Shown in pieces: positions 34,047 to 43,013 of a DNA stretch of 64,000 bases (position 1 is the stretch's first letter; each line of letters begins with the position of its first letter). The stretch covers positions 297,942 through 361,941 of the forward strand of contig JAOAPE010000012.1 in NCBI GenBank assembly GCA_025462725.1, written 5' to 3'. The translations under genes were made by a program, and so were the position numbers. The notes beneath the pieces were generated by a model. The model was not told the origin of the DNA, searched no databases, and was given only the letters and a program-made list of their open reading frames with translations. The DNA is from Terriglobales bacterium. Its GTDB lineage: Bacteria; Acidobacteriota; Terriglobia; Terriglobales; Acidobacteriaceae.

Positions 34047-34122
34047 TGGTGGCCAGAGACGGAATCGAACCGCCGACGCCAGCCTTTTCAGGGCTGCGCT
34101 CTACCAGCTGAGCTATCTGGCC
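34047..34122 (-). tRNA. tRNA-Phe (GAA)
   Basis: Read on the minus strand, 34122 to 34047 folds as a standard cloverleaf: acceptor GGCCAGA, D arm GCTCAGCTGGTAGAGC, anticodon loop CTGAAAA with anticodon GAA, T arm with GGTTCGATTCC, and encoded CCA. Its 3' 21 bases are repeated at 28727, which suggests use as an integration site. Confidence 0.96.
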
Positions 34123-34339
34123 ACTTGGTTTACCCTGATCCACAGGAGGACGGGGTGCAGGAAGGAAAGCACTAAAGGATGTTGCTGGTGCTTACCGAAC
34201 TGTCGAGAATTATAACAACCATTCACAAATCCCTCAAACGCCATGACATTGGCGCGGATATACTCCCTTCGCCACACCCGTAATAAATCCTCTGGTGTGT
34301 AAACCCGCGATTGGTCTTTTCGTCTATACCTTCTGAACC

Positions 34340-34924
34340 ATGCAATTGAGCGTGCCAATCGCCGCCGGAGCCAAGGAGAAGAGCCTGGAGACAGCCGACT
34401 TCGAATCCGTGGTGCGCGAGCACCAGCGACGGATATACCGGTTCCTATTTGCCACGCTGCGCGACAGTGATGCCGCCAGCACGCTTACGCAGGAATGTTT
34501 TCTGCGCGCGTTCAAGAATTGGAATTCGTTCCGCGGAGATTCGAGCACTGTAACTTGGCTCACAAAGATTGCAGTGAATCTCGCGCGCGACCACCGGCGC
34601 GACCGGAAGTTGACGTTTTGGCGACAATTGTTTCGTCCTGAGAGCGAGGAAGATGTTGCCACCGTGGCTGAGGCCGCAGTTGAGCCGCGGGCGAATCCTG
34701 AGCGTGCGGTGATCGCGAAAGATCAAGCGAGTGTTGTTTGGGATGTGGTGAATGAGCTTCCGACACAGCAGCGGGAAATTTTCATTCTGCGGTTCGCAGA
34801 AGAGATGAGTATCGCTGAGATCGCTGAGGCGATGTCATTGCAAGAGGGAACGGTGAAAACCCATTTGTTCCGGGCATTGGCAAGCGTCAGAAAAATGGCA
34901 GCTTTGGAAAGCAAGAGCAGGTAA
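34340..34924 (+). CDS. ECF-type RNA polymerase sigma factor
   Basis: A 194-residue sigma factor. Region 2 (about 20-90) has FESVVREHQRRIYRFLFATL and WLTKIAVNLARDHRR; region 4 (about 130-185) has LPTQQREIFILRFAEEMSIA and EGTVKTHLFRALASVRK. There is no region 1 or 3, as in ECF factors. Its stop lies two bases before the anti-sigma start, and a Spy-like periplasmic protein follows; together they look like an envelope-stress module. Confidence 0.92.
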   Translation: MQLSVPIAAGAKEKSLETADFESVVREHQRRIYRFLFATLRDSDAASTLTQECFLRAFKNWNSFRGDSSTVTWLTKIAVNLARDHRRDRKLTFWRQLFRPESEEDVATVAEAAVEPRANPERAVIAKDQASVVWDVVNELPTQQREIFILRFAEEMSIAEIAEAMSLQEGTVKTHLFRALASVRKMAALESKSR

Positions 34925-34926
34925 CG

Positions 34927-35406
34927 ATGGACAAAACATTGGAACATCTAAACGACGATCAGTGGCAAGCGTGGCTGGCGAAAGATTTCGAAGACGCAAC
35001 GGATGCTCATTTGAGTTCCTGCGCCGAGTGCAGGCAAGAGGGTGTACGACTGCGATCGCTGTTGGCCGGATTTCAGAATGTTGTGCAGGACGAAGCCGCA
35101 CGCGAAGAGGCCTTTTGGACGCGGCAGCGCGCCAGCATCGTGGAACGAGCCATGCAGAAGCGCACTGCCATCAATTTTGCAAAGGCACTACCGTTCGTAG
35201 CAGCGCTCGCGTTGCTTGTATTTGCAGTTGAGTTGCCGAAGCAATCAGTGAATCCTCCGCAGACGACGCAATCGAACGATGATAAGGATGAGGCGTTGCT
35301 ACGCCAGATTCAAGGCGATGCTTACCGGGAGGTCCCGTCCGCACTGGCTCCGGCAGGGTTGGTGACGGAAGAACGGGAACGCGCGATCAAGTTCAAGAAA
35401 AAATAG
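34927..35406 (+). CDS. anti-sigma factor with zinc-finger-like motif and one membrane helix
   Basis: A 159-residue protein. The N-terminus has H28/C33/C36-type spacing in AHLSSCAECRQ, the HxxxCxxC part of the zinc-binding anti-sigma domain. One transmembrane helix lies at about 80-96 (ALPFVAALALLVFAVEL). The rest is a charged periplasmic tail. It should hold the ECF factor encoded two bases upstream. Confidence 0.82.
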   Translation: MDKTLEHLNDDQWQAWLAKDFEDATDAHLSSCAECRQEGVRLRSLLAGFQNVVQDEAAREEAFWTRQRASIVERAMQKRTAINFAKALPFVAALALLVFAVELPKQSVNPPQTTQSNDDKDEALLRQIQGDAYREVPSALAPAGLVTEERERAIKFKKK

Positions 35407-35436
35407 TTCGAGTGGCGAGACATTAAAGGAGAAACA

Positions 35437-36054
35437 ATGCGAAAGTTTTTTAGATTCTTATCTGTGACTGTAGTTTTATCCGGACTGGCTTTAGCACAGG
35501 ATGCGGGTGTGCCCAAGGTGCCTTCGCCGGATCGCGAAAGGCAGATGAGTGTCGAACGAGAACGCACGGCCAAGAAGAGAATGATGGACGATCGTGAAAG
35601 AGTGGAGTTGCGGATGGGCCCGGGGGGAGATCGGGCTCCGTTTCCACAGGGCAAGTTCTGGAAGAACACCGAGCTGGCGCAACGGCTCGGGCTCTCTGAT
35701 TCGCAGGTAGTGCAGATGGAAAAAATTTTCCAGGATACAAGGCTCCGCCTGATTGACCTGCACGCAAACCTTCAGAAGCAAGAAGCAATACTAGAACCGC
35801 TGATCGATACTGATACTCCAGAAGAAGCCAAGGTGCTGCAGCAGATAGAAAAAGTGACCGCTGCCCGCGGAGATCTGGAGAAGGCCAATGCGCAGATGCT
35901 CTTGGGCATACGCCGTGTGATGACGGCCGATCAATGGAAGAAGTTGAAGGCAGGTCAAGAACCAGGAATGTATAAGTTCAGAGTGCCAGGGCCAGGTCCC
36001 GAAGGCGAAGGACCGCCGCCTCCGCGACGCCCGGGCGACGACGATTTGCTGTAG
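35437..36054 (+). CDS. Spy/CpxP-like secreted protein
   Basis: A 205-residue protein with signal peptide (1-20, ending LALAQD). Central helices (about 75-180) match the Spy/CpxP (LTxxQ) pattern: NTELAQRLGLSDSQVVQMEK and the final MTADQWKKLKA. A charged leader and a Pro-rich tail flank it. Such proteins act as periplasmic chaperones or stress sensors. Thirty bases separate it from the anti-sigma gene, so it is probably the third gene of the ECF module. Confidence 0.82.
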   Translation: MRKFFRFLSVTVVLSGLALAQDAGVPKVPSPDRERQMSVERERTAKKRMMDDRERVELRMGPGGDRAPFPQGKFWKNTELAQRLGLSDSQVVQMEKIFQDTRLRLIDLHANLQKQEAILEPLIDTDTPEEAKVLQQIEKVTAARGDLEKANAQMLLGIRRVMTADQWKKLKAGQEPGMYKFRVPGPGPEGEGPPPPRRPGDDDLL

Positions 36055-36119
36055 AAGCAATGTTGAGAAATAGCCGGGGACATATCCTCGGCTATTTGCT
36101 TTGACCGTTCCGCGCATGG

Positions 36120-37175
36120 ATGTTGAAATACATCATGCGCTTTGAGCAGCTTGATCGCTGTCCGGTTTGCGAGTCGCCCGAGCACGCTGCGAAATTCACA
36201 CTGCCCGATTATTTGTACGCCGTTCCAGGCACGTTCGAGTATGTGACCTGCGCAGGGTGCGCAACGGTTTATCAAAATCCTCGGGTTGCACTTGAGGATT
36301 TGGAACAGTGTTATCCCTCAAATTACTTCACGCATTTTGCTCCGGGCGCCGCCGCACCTGATGGGCCGCATGATGCTGGCAGATGGACTGGCACTCTGCG
36401 CAAAGCGATCAGGCGTTATGCCGACGGAACATCTGCTGATGACATTTCGGCTTTTGCGAAATTCAGCGGAGCGATTTTGGCATGGATTCCCGGCGCTGCA
36501 CGCTGGGCGCGGTATGGTGTTCGCGATCCGCTGGCTGCATCAGGAAATGGAGGTCGATGCCTCGAAGTTGGCCCGGGTGCGGGAAACACGTTGCGACGTC
36601 TGCATTGGATAGGGTGGGAAGCGTTCGGGCTAGATGTCGATGCAGCCGCCGCTGCAACAGCACAGGCCGCGACCGGATGCGATGTGAAAGTGGGCACGCT
36701 CACCGGGGTTGATTTTCCTGATGGTTACTTCGAACTGATTTTCATGAGCCATGTGCTGGAGCATCTGCCGGATTTACGGGCGTCAATGGAGCGATGCTTC
36801 CGTTTGCTTGAGCCCGGTGGGCGGCTGGTGGTTGTGTATCCGAATCCGGAGTCGTTGGGGATTCGGGGCACGCAACAGTTTTCAGTGAATTGGGATCCGC
36901 CGCGACATCTTGTTCTTCCACCTATGAACGCGGCAATCAATCTGCTGAAGAGCGTCGGATTTCAAGATTTCGAAACGCGGACATCCGCCGGGTCAGCGGC
37001 TGGATATCGGAAGATTGGCAGGCAATACCGCGCAGGACGTACTGGCAAAGGGTTTGAGAATACCAAACCGAGTATCGGGGACCGCGCGTTTGCACTATAC
37101 GAAACAGTGCTAGTCATGTTCGGCGCTCCGGTTGGTGAAGAGATAAGGATTACCGCATGGAAGCCGATGAACTAA
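36120..37175 (+). CDS. SAM-dependent methyltransferase with N-terminal zinc ribbon
   Basis: A 351-residue protein; ATG 36135 is also possible as start. The N-terminus has CPVC then CAGC (a zinc ribbon). The class I methyltransferase domain starts near residue 140: motif I EVGPGAGNTLRRL, then FGLDVDAAAAATAQ, and MSHVLEHLPDLRASMERCFR and LEPGGRLVVVYPNPES. It belongs to the Methyltransf_23 type seen with sugar or O-antigen genes. No glycan genes lie near, so the substrate is open. Its end overlaps the convergent cutC gene by four bases. Confidence 0.82.
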   Translation: MLKYIMRFEQLDRCPVCESPEHAAKFTLPDYLYAVPGTFEYVTCAGCATVYQNPRVALEDLEQCYPSNYFTHFAPGAAAPDGPHDAGRWTGTLRKAIRRYADGTSADDISAFAKFSGAILAWIPGAARWARYGVRDPLAASGNGGRCLEVGPGAGNTLRRLHWIGWEAFGLDVDAAAAATAQAATGCDVKVGTLTGVDFPDGYFELIFMSHVLEHLPDLRASMERCFRLLEPGGRLVVVYPNPESLGIRGTQQFSVNWDPPRHLVLPPMNAAINLLKSVGFQDFETRTSAGSAAGYRKIGRQYRAGRTGKGFENTKPSIGDRAFALYETVLVMFGAPVGEEIRITAWKPMN

Positions 37176-37867
37176 CTCTTCGAGAGTTCATCGACGATCT
37201 TTAGCATGCAGCGAATCTCATCCGCATTCGGCAAGTCACCATGCAAGCATGCCGATGAGTGGAACTCAGTTGCGCTAGTTCTCCGAATCAACTCAGCGAG
37301 ATTATCTGCTCTCACACCTGCACCGGGCATGATGAAAATCCTTTGCTCCGCTTGCTTAACGAGTTGCGCGATCATGGCCGAGCCTTCTGTGGCTGAACTT
37401 TCGTGCCCAGACGTCAGTAACCTCTCGCAACCAATTTTAATGATCTCCTCCAACGCCTTCGTCGAATTCCGAGTGACATCAAATGCACGATGGAATGTGA
37501 CCGACATCGGCCTCGCAAGCTCAACCAACTCGCGACATCGCTTCATGTCAATATCGCCAGTCGGGAGAAGCATTCCCAGCACCACGCCATCTACGCCGAC
37601 TTTCCGGCACTCTAGGATTGTTTCTTTCATCGCTCCGAACTCCGCATCGGAGTAAACGAAATCGCCGCCACGCGGGCGCACCATTGCGTGGAGTGGAATG
37701 CTTAGTTCGGTGCGAGCACGCTGAATGTCATTTGCTGCCGGAGTCGTTCCGTGTACAGAACGATTTGCGCAAAGCTCCACGCGATCAGCGCCAGAGGATT
37801 GCGCAATGATTGCGGCCTCCACTGAGTACGCGCAGATTTCGAGCAAAATCCTCTTTCGGTCGGGCAT
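37172..37867 (-). CDS. cutC: CutC-family protein (copper homeostasis / copper-binding)
   Basis: A 231-residue TIM-barrel protein of the CutC family. Signatures: LEICAYSVEAAIIAQSSGAD, RVELCANRSVHGTTPA, AMVRPRGGDFVYSDAEF, and FHRAFDVTRNSTKALEEII. Length is normal for CutC. The in-vivo role, once called copper homeostasis, is still uncertain. Start ATG at 37867 overlaps the last base of the asparaginase stop. Confidence 0.9.
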   Translation of the reverse strand: MPDRKRILLEICAYSVEAAIIAQSSGADRVELCANRSVHGTTPAANDIQRARTELSIPLHAMVRPRGGDFVYSDAEFGAMKETILECRKVGVDGVVLGMLLPTGDIDMKRCRELVELARPMSVTFHRAFDVTRNSTKALEEIIKIGCERLLTSGHESSATEGSAMIAQLVKQAEQRIFIMPGAGVRADNLAELIRRTSATEFHSSACLHGDLPNADEIRCMLKIVDELSKS

Positions 37868-38844
37868 CAGTAATGGCTCTTCGAATCGAAGAGCTGATTC
37901 TTTACGGGATTCGAGTACACCGCGTAATTGAATCCCTTCTGCAAGCAGAAGGCGCCGTATTCTCCTTGCTTGTTCAATGCAAGAAACCCCACTTGAATAT
38001 CTTTCGACTTCTGCGGTTGCTTCTTAACGATCCGCTCGACCGCGGTGCGGCAGGCCTGTTCAGGAGTTTGTCCTTGGCGCATCAGTTCTACAACCAGATG
38101 GCATCCCACGATCCGAATCACTTCCTCGCCGAGTCCGGTCGAAGTTGCTGCGCCTATCTCGTTGTCCACATATAAGCCTGCGCCGATGATCGGCGAATCC
38201 CCAACTCTCCCGTGCATCTTGTAAGCAAGTCCGCTGGTGGTACACGCGCCGGAAAGATTGCCATTAGCATCCATCGCGATCATCCCGATCGTGTCATGGT
38301 TCTCGACATTTATGATGGGCTTGTACTGCGCCGTCGTCAGCCATTGCTTCCACGCTTTCTCCGATTCAGGCGTAAGCAGGTTCTGTTTGGGAAAGTCATT
38401 ATCGAGTGCAAACTGCAGAGCGCCGTCGCCGACAAGCATTACGTGTGGAGTCTTCTCCATCACCTTGCGCGCAACCGACGCTGCATGCATCACGTACTCC
38501 AGAGACGCGACCGACCCGCAGTTGCCGAACTCGTCCATGATGCAGGCATCGAGCGTGACGCGACCATCACGGTCGGGAAGTCCGCCATAACCTACGCTGT
38601 TGTTTTTGCCATCCGCTTCAGGCACGCGAACGCCGGCTTCGACCGCATCGAGCGCTCGGCCCCCGGCGCTCAACACCTTCCATGCTTCGGCATTGGCTGC
38701 GACACCAAAATTCCAAGTGGAAAGGACGATCGGCTTCTCGACCTTGGCTTTCGCTTTGCCGAAAAGATTGGTCAACGGCAGGACGGCTGCTCCAATGGCG
38801 GAATACTTCAGAAGATTGCGGCGGGAAGTTTGCTTTGTGTCCAT
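37867..38844 (-). CDS. glycosylasparaginase / isoaspartyl-peptidase family protein with Tat-like signal
   Basis: A 325-residue Ntn-hydrolase (family T2). The N-terminus has a twin-arginine-like signal TSRRNLLKYSAIGAAVLPL. The autoprocessing site is NHDT185IGMIA, with Thr185 as the nucleophile freed by self-cleavage. IGAGLYVDNEIGAATSTG is the conserved C-terminal string. It hydrolyses the link between Asn and GlcNAc or isoaspartyl bonds outside the cytoplasm. Upstream of cutC and likely co-transcribed. Confidence 0.88.
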   Translation of the reverse strand: MDTKQTSRRNLLKYSAIGAAVLPLTNLFGKAKAKVEKPIVLSTWNFGVAANAEAWKVLSAGGRALDAVEAGVRVPEADGKNNSVGYGGLPDRDGRVTLDACIMDEFGNCGSVASLEYVMHAASVARKVMEKTPHVMLVGDGALQFALDNDFPKQNLLTPESEKAWKQWLTTAQYKPIINVENHDTIGMIAMDANGNLSGACTTSGLAYKMHGRVGDSPIIGAGLYVDNEIGAATSTGLGEEVIRIVGCHLVVELMRQGQTPEQACRTAVERIVKKQPQKSKDIQVGFLALNKQGEYGAFCLQKGFNYAVYSNPVKNQLFDSKSHY

Positions 38845-38905
38845 GGCGTGCCATTTTATATGGCTTCGCCATGAACACTTCGCTCAATCGCTCGGTGATG
38901 AACGA

Positions 38906-40342
38906 TCAGTATCCTGGATCGGTGATCGATTTCTTATCCATGACAGGAGCGTACTTCTTCGCCGCAGTCTCAATCTCGCTGGCTTTGCCGACTACAACAA
39001 AGACGAGGTTATCGGCAGGGAAGTATTGGTTGATGATGCGCTGTGCAGTGGCAACGTTCATTGCATCGATCTTCGCGTACAGGTCGTTGATCTCGCTGGC
39101 GTCCAATCCGTAGAACTCGAGGTCGGCGATCTGTCCGGCGAGCGCGTCACTGGTTTCAATCGTAGGAGGGAATTGTCCTTTGATGTAATTCTTCGCGGAT
39201 TGCAATTCCGCTTCGGTGATGCCTTTCTCGTGCAATCGCTTCACGACATCAAGTGTCATGTCGAGCGCCTTCTCGGTTGTGGCGTTCTTAGTAAAGCTGG
39301 TGATAGCGAACGGACCCGGAGCCATGCGCCGCGTGAATCGCGAACTAGCTCCGTATGTCAGGCCGGATTTGATTCGCAAGTCGGTGTTGAGCATTGAGGT
39401 GAATCGTCCGCCGAACAACGTGTTCACCAGGTTCACGTAAACGCGATCAGGATTGTTACGCGCGATACCAACATTCCCAATGTAGTAGTAGGTCTGCGTG
39501 GAATCCGGTTTGTCGATGAGTAGAAGTTTCTTGCCGGTCACTGCAACCGCTGCAGGCACCGGTGCAGCCTTGGTCGTCTTGGAGTTCCATGTCTGGAACT
39601 TTTCATTCAGCAGACGCTCCATCTCGGGACTAGAGAAATCGCCAACGACTGCGAGGATCGTATTCCCCGGTGTGTAGTTAGCTGCATAGAAAGATGCGAC
39701 GTCACCTTGGTTGATGGAAGCGAGTGACTTTTCATCGCCACCCGCGGGGCGTCCATACGGATGCCCTTTGAAGAGATAGGAATCGTAGTAGGCGGCCATT
39801 ACACCTTGCACAGAATCCTTGGCCGACTTGATGCCGTCGATGCGCTGCTTCTGAAGCTTCGCGAGTTCGTCTGCCGGAAAGACGGGATTCAGCAACACAT
39901 CGGTGAAGAGATCGAGCGCCCGAGCAGTATCCTTTTTGATGAACTCGGCGGAGCCTCCGGTGTAATCCGGATTCGCACTCGCGCCAAAGGTCATCCCGAT
40001 GTAATCCAGGTCGTTCGATATCTGGTCAGAGCTGCGCGTCTTCGTTCCTTTTCGCAGAAGACCTGCTGTGAGGGAAGCGAGACCTTCCTTTCCTTTCGGG
40101 TCTGCGGTTGAACCAGCACGAACGATGTAGCTCATGCTGACGATGGGGAGCCTGTGCTGTTCCATCAACAACACAGTAAGGCCGTTCTTCAGAGTCACCT
40201 TTTTGTATGTGGGAAGTTTGAGCCCGCCGGCTTGTGCGCTTGCCGCCGGTGCCGCCGCTGGTTTCGGCTTCGCAGTTTGTGCTTGAACCAAGGAGCCGAG
40301 TAGCAGGGAAGCAATGATTGTTTTCAGGATTGTGGCTTTCAC
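38906..40342 (-). CDS. M16-family peptidase subunit lacking the zinc motif
   Basis: A 478-residue secreted protein with signal peptide (ending SLVQAQ) and the two M16 domains (about 45-225 and 235-465). The site where active members have HxxEH reads GKEGLASLTAGLL, so zinc binding is lost. Such inactive subunits pair with an active M16 partner, here the gene just upstream whose stop it overlaps by four bases. It probably helps bind peptide substrates. Confidence 0.88.
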   Translation of the reverse strand: MKATILKTIIASLLLGSLVQAQTAKPKPAAAPAASAQAGGLKLPTYKKVTLKNGLTVLLMEQHRLPIVSMSYIVRAGSTADPKGKEGLASLTAGLLRKGTKTRSSDQISNDLDYIGMTFGASANPDYTGGSAEFIKKDTARALDLFTDVLLNPVFPADELAKLQKQRIDGIKSAKDSVQGVMAAYYDSYLFKGHPYGRPAGGDEKSLASINQGDVASFYAANYTPGNTILAVVGDFSSPEMERLLNEKFQTWNSKTTKAAPVPAAVAVTGKKLLLIDKPDSTQTYYYIGNVGIARNNPDRVYVNLVNTLFGGRFTSMLNTDLRIKSGLTYGASSRFTRRMAPGPFAITSFTKNATTEKALDMTLDVVKRLHEKGITEAELQSAKNYIKGQFPPTIETSDALAGQIADLEFYGLDASEINDLYAKIDAMNVATAQRIINQYFPADNLVFVVVGKASEIETAAKKYAPVMDKKSITDPGY

Positions 40343-41667
40343 TTTGTGGCCTCCGCTGCTTCAGGGATCAACGTTGCAACCGTTCGGTTCTTCTCAGTGA
40401 AATATTTCTTGGCCACGCGCTGCACATCCGCTTTGGTGACTTTGTTGTACTCGTCAATCGCGCTAAACAGCCGGTGAAAGTCGCCGAAGAAGACCTCGAA
40501 TGTCCCAATGGCGTTTGCGCGGCCGTTGATGGTTTTCATCTCGCGGTAGAAATTCGCTTGCAGTATGTTCTTGGCTTTTTCGAGGTCCTGATCGGACACG
40601 GGCTCGTTCTGCAGCTTTCCAATCTCCTCGTAAATCGCTTTCTCAACATTCTCCGGCGCCACTCCCGCTTTTGGTTGCGAACTGATCGTGAACAACGTGG
40701 GATCAAAACTGATTCCACGTCCTCCGTTGATTCCCAATGCAAGCTGGTCTTTATCCACCACGCGTCGATACATCCTCGAGCTTTGGCCGGAGAACGCAAT
40801 GGTCTCCAAAACATCGAGCGCATAGTAATCGGGACTGTTCGCTTCCGGAACGTGATAGCCGATCGAGAGCAGAGGCAATTGCGCAAACTTGCGGACGGTC
40901 ACGCGGCGCTCACCCAGCTGATCCGGTTCCGTGCTGACTATCTTCGGAGGCGCATCGTGAGTAGCAATGCTTCCAATATATTTTTCCGCCAAAGCGAAGA
41001 TCTGCTCGGCATCTACTGAGCCGACAACGACCATCGTCGCGTTGTTAGGTGAGTAACCCATCGCGAAATGGTGTTTCAGGTCATCCATCTTCCAGCTCTC
41101 AATGTCCCTGGCCCAGCCCACAACCGGCCATTGATAAGGATGAGAGATGAACGCCGCAGCCATGAGCTGCTCATTCAGGATGCCGCGATTGCTGGCGTCC
41201 ACGGAGTTGCGGCGCTCGGAATAGACCACTCCGCGTTCCGACTCGACAATCTTTGGGTCGAACGCGAGATTCTCAATGCGGTCGCCTTCCAGGTCGAAGA
41301 TGGTTTCCAGGGCGGAATTTGGAAACCAATCCTGATAGACGGTCACATCGCGATTCGTATAAGCATTGTTGCTGCCACCCGCAGCTTCCATCACATGGTC
41401 GAACTCACCGGGACCGTATTTCTTGGCGCCATTGAACATCATGTGTTCAAAAAAATGGGAGAGTCCGGTTGCTCCGGTGTGCTCATTTCGTGAGCCGATT
41501 CGATAGAAGATGTAGAGCGCCACATTGGGAATGGAACGATCTTCCTGTACCAACACCTTCATTCCGTTCTTCAGTGTGTGTTGTTTTACATCAAAATTCT
41601 GCGCGGTTGCGCCGATGGTGAGTACCAGGATTGCGGCTAGCGCGAATTTCCAAAGTCGAGAGGCCAT
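40339..41667 (-). CDS. M16-family zinc peptidase, active subunit
   Basis: About 442 residues from ATG 41667, which follows GCAGGAGA and opens a clean signal peptide (ending GATAQ). The HxxEH motif is intact: H71-F-F-E74-H75, with the distal Glu in VVYSERRNS. Two M16 domains follow. With the coupled downstream inactive homologue it forms the heterodimeric periplasmic peptidase known from other Gram-negative bacteria, cutting short peptides. Confidence 0.92.
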   Translation of the reverse strand: MASRLWKFALAAILVLTIGATAQNFDVKQHTLKNGMKVLVQEDRSIPNVALYIFYRIGSRNEHTGATGLSHFFEHMMFNGAKKYGPGEFDHVMEAAGGSNNAYTNRDVTVYQDWFPNSALETIFDLEGDRIENLAFDPKIVESERGVVYSERRNSVDASNRGILNEQLMAAAFISHPYQWPVVGWARDIESWKMDDLKHHFAMGYSPNNATMVVVGSVDAEQIFALAEKYIGSIATHDAPPKIVSTEPDQLGERRVTVRKFAQLPLLSIGYHVPEANSPDYYALDVLETIAFSGQSSRMYRRVVDKDQLALGINGGRGISFDPTLFTISSQPKAGVAPENVEKAIYEEIGKLQNEPVSDQDLEKAKNILQANFYREMKTINGRANAIGTFEVFFGDFHRLFSAIDEYNKVTKADVQRVAKKYFTEKNRTVATLIPEAAEATK

Positions 41668-41744
41668 GAGGTCTCCTGCGGATGATTTGATTTGCGAGCT
41701 GAACGTGCGCAACATCGTACACGAAACAGAGCTGAGAGTGAGTG

Positions 41745-41839
41745 GGGATGCACCATCAATGCTACAAAGCATCCCAGCGAAATCTCTGGGCATCTCTGAT
41801 TATGCTAGTGTTCCCCGAGGGGGTGCGGGATCGCCGCAC
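41745..41839. other. hairpin-rich gap before a small ORF
   Basis: GGGATGC (41745-41751) pairs with GCATCCC (41769-41775), and GTGCGG (41823-41828) with CCGCAC (41834-41839). These lie between the divergent M16 promoter and the small ORF at 41857. They may be a structured leader; nothing more can be said. Confidence 0.35.
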
Positions 41840-41856
41840 GGGACAGAAGTAGGGCC

Positions 41857-42033
41857 ATGTCGTTGAACCCGTATCGCCGAAGCCCAACCTGGGAGAAGAT
41901 CCTCCGCCTCATTGAAGAACGTAATCAGAAGATGGAAGACGTTCGGCGAATCTACGCGGACGTCAGGGACATAGATAGGTTGGTTTCTCAGCTTCGCGCA
42001 AGTCTAAAGAAGAGTGATAGCAACGCCGCGTGA
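41857..42033 (+). CDS. small hypothetical coiled-coil-like protein
   Basis: A 58-residue frame from ATG 41857, with a weak ribosome site (GTAGGG). The product is helical and charged (ILRLIEERNQKMEDVRRIYA then DIDRLVSQLRASLKK), with heptad-like leucines. It ends seven bases before the convergent M48 gene. Not recognised; it may be real because it fills the gap neatly. Confidence 0.5.
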   Translation: MSLNPYRRSPTWEKILRLIEERNQKMEDVRRIYADVRDIDRLVSQLRASLKKSDSNAA

Positions 42034-42039
42034 GCGCGC

Positions 42040-42921
42040 TTACCTTCCGCCCTGGAATGATCCGGCCAAGCTAGCTCCATCCAGCATCATCCCGCGCAGA
42101 CGCGCGATCCGCTCTTCCATGGGCGGGTGAGTCGAAAACCAGTTCATAAAAGTCTTCGCTCCTGAAAATGGATTCACAATGTACATGCTCGCTGTGGCAG
42201 GAGCTACGTCGGCGGGAATGGCCTCCGCACCACGTTCCAACTTTTCAAGTGCTCGCGCCAGCGACTCAGGATCACCACACAACCGGGCTCCGGTCGCGTC
42301 GGCTTCGAACTCGCGTGATCTCGAAATCGCAAGCTGGATGATCGTGGCCGCAAGCGGCGCAACAATAGCCAGCGCCAAAGCGCCCAGAGGAGACCCGCGC
42401 TCGTCGTCATCACGGCTGCCAGCGAACATTGCTCCCCATTGCAGGGCGTGTCCTATGAATGTGACGGCGGAAGCGATAGTCGCGGCGATTGAGGTGATGA
42501 GGATGTCACGATTAACCACGTGTCCCAGCTCGTGTGCGATGACCCCGCGCAGCTCCCGCTCGTTGAGCAATTGCATAATGCCCTGAGTCACGGCCACCGC
42601 GCTGTGTTGCGGATTCCTGCCCGTGGCGAAAGCATTGGGTTGCGCTTGCGGGATCATGTACACGCGAGGCTTCGGCAAGTTCGCGCGCGCGGCCAATTCT
42701 TCAACGATGCTGTGCAGCCGAGGCGCTTCTTCCATGCTGACTTCCTGCGCGCCGTTCATCGAGAGCACGATCTTGTCAGAGTAGAAATACGAGACGAAGT
42801 TCATCACGATCGCCATGATCGTGAAGCCGTAGAGATAGTTCGTGCCCAGAACTCCGCCAAGGCCGATGAGTAGCAGCGACAGCAGTCCGAGCAGCAAAAC
42901 AGTTTTGACTTGGTCGTTCAT
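42040..42921 (-). CDS. htpX: HtpX-like membrane zinc metalloprotease (M48)
   Basis: A 293-residue protease. Two N-terminal transmembrane helices (about 6-45), the zinc site H130-E131-L-G-H134 in HELGHVVNRD, two further hydrophobic segments (about 145-165 and 180-200) and the third ligand in SREFEADATGARL. A C-terminal MYIVNPFSG and STHPPMEERIARL complete the family pattern. Membrane quality-control protease acting on misfolded inner-membrane proteins. Confidence 0.92.
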   Translation of the reverse strand: MNDQVKTVLLLGLLSLLLIGLGGVLGTNYLYGFTIMAIVMNFVSYFYSDKIVLSMNGAQEVSMEEAPRLHSIVEELAARANLPKPRVYMIPQAQPNAFATGRNPQHSAVAVTQGIMQLLNERELRGVIAHELGHVVNRDILITSIAATIASAVTFIGHALQWGAMFAGSRDDDERGSPLGALALAIVAPLAATIIQLAISRSREFEADATGARLCGDPESLARALEKLERGAEAIPADVAPATASMYIVNPFSGAKTFMNWFSTHPPMEERIARLRGMMLDGASLAGSFQGGR

Positions 42922-43013
42922 TTAAGTGATTAGATTATGCGCGTCGGGCGCGGGATTCGCCATTTCAGCCAGGTCTTTGCATCCAACGCCCCGTCAGCTG
43001 TAAGGTATTCGGC

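Noticed and set aside
33957-34175. Open frame coding WWPETESNRRRQPFQGCALP
   Set aside because: It is the antisense of the tRNA-Phe gene, a well-known false protein. The similar string near 28735 comes from the duplicated tRNA end.
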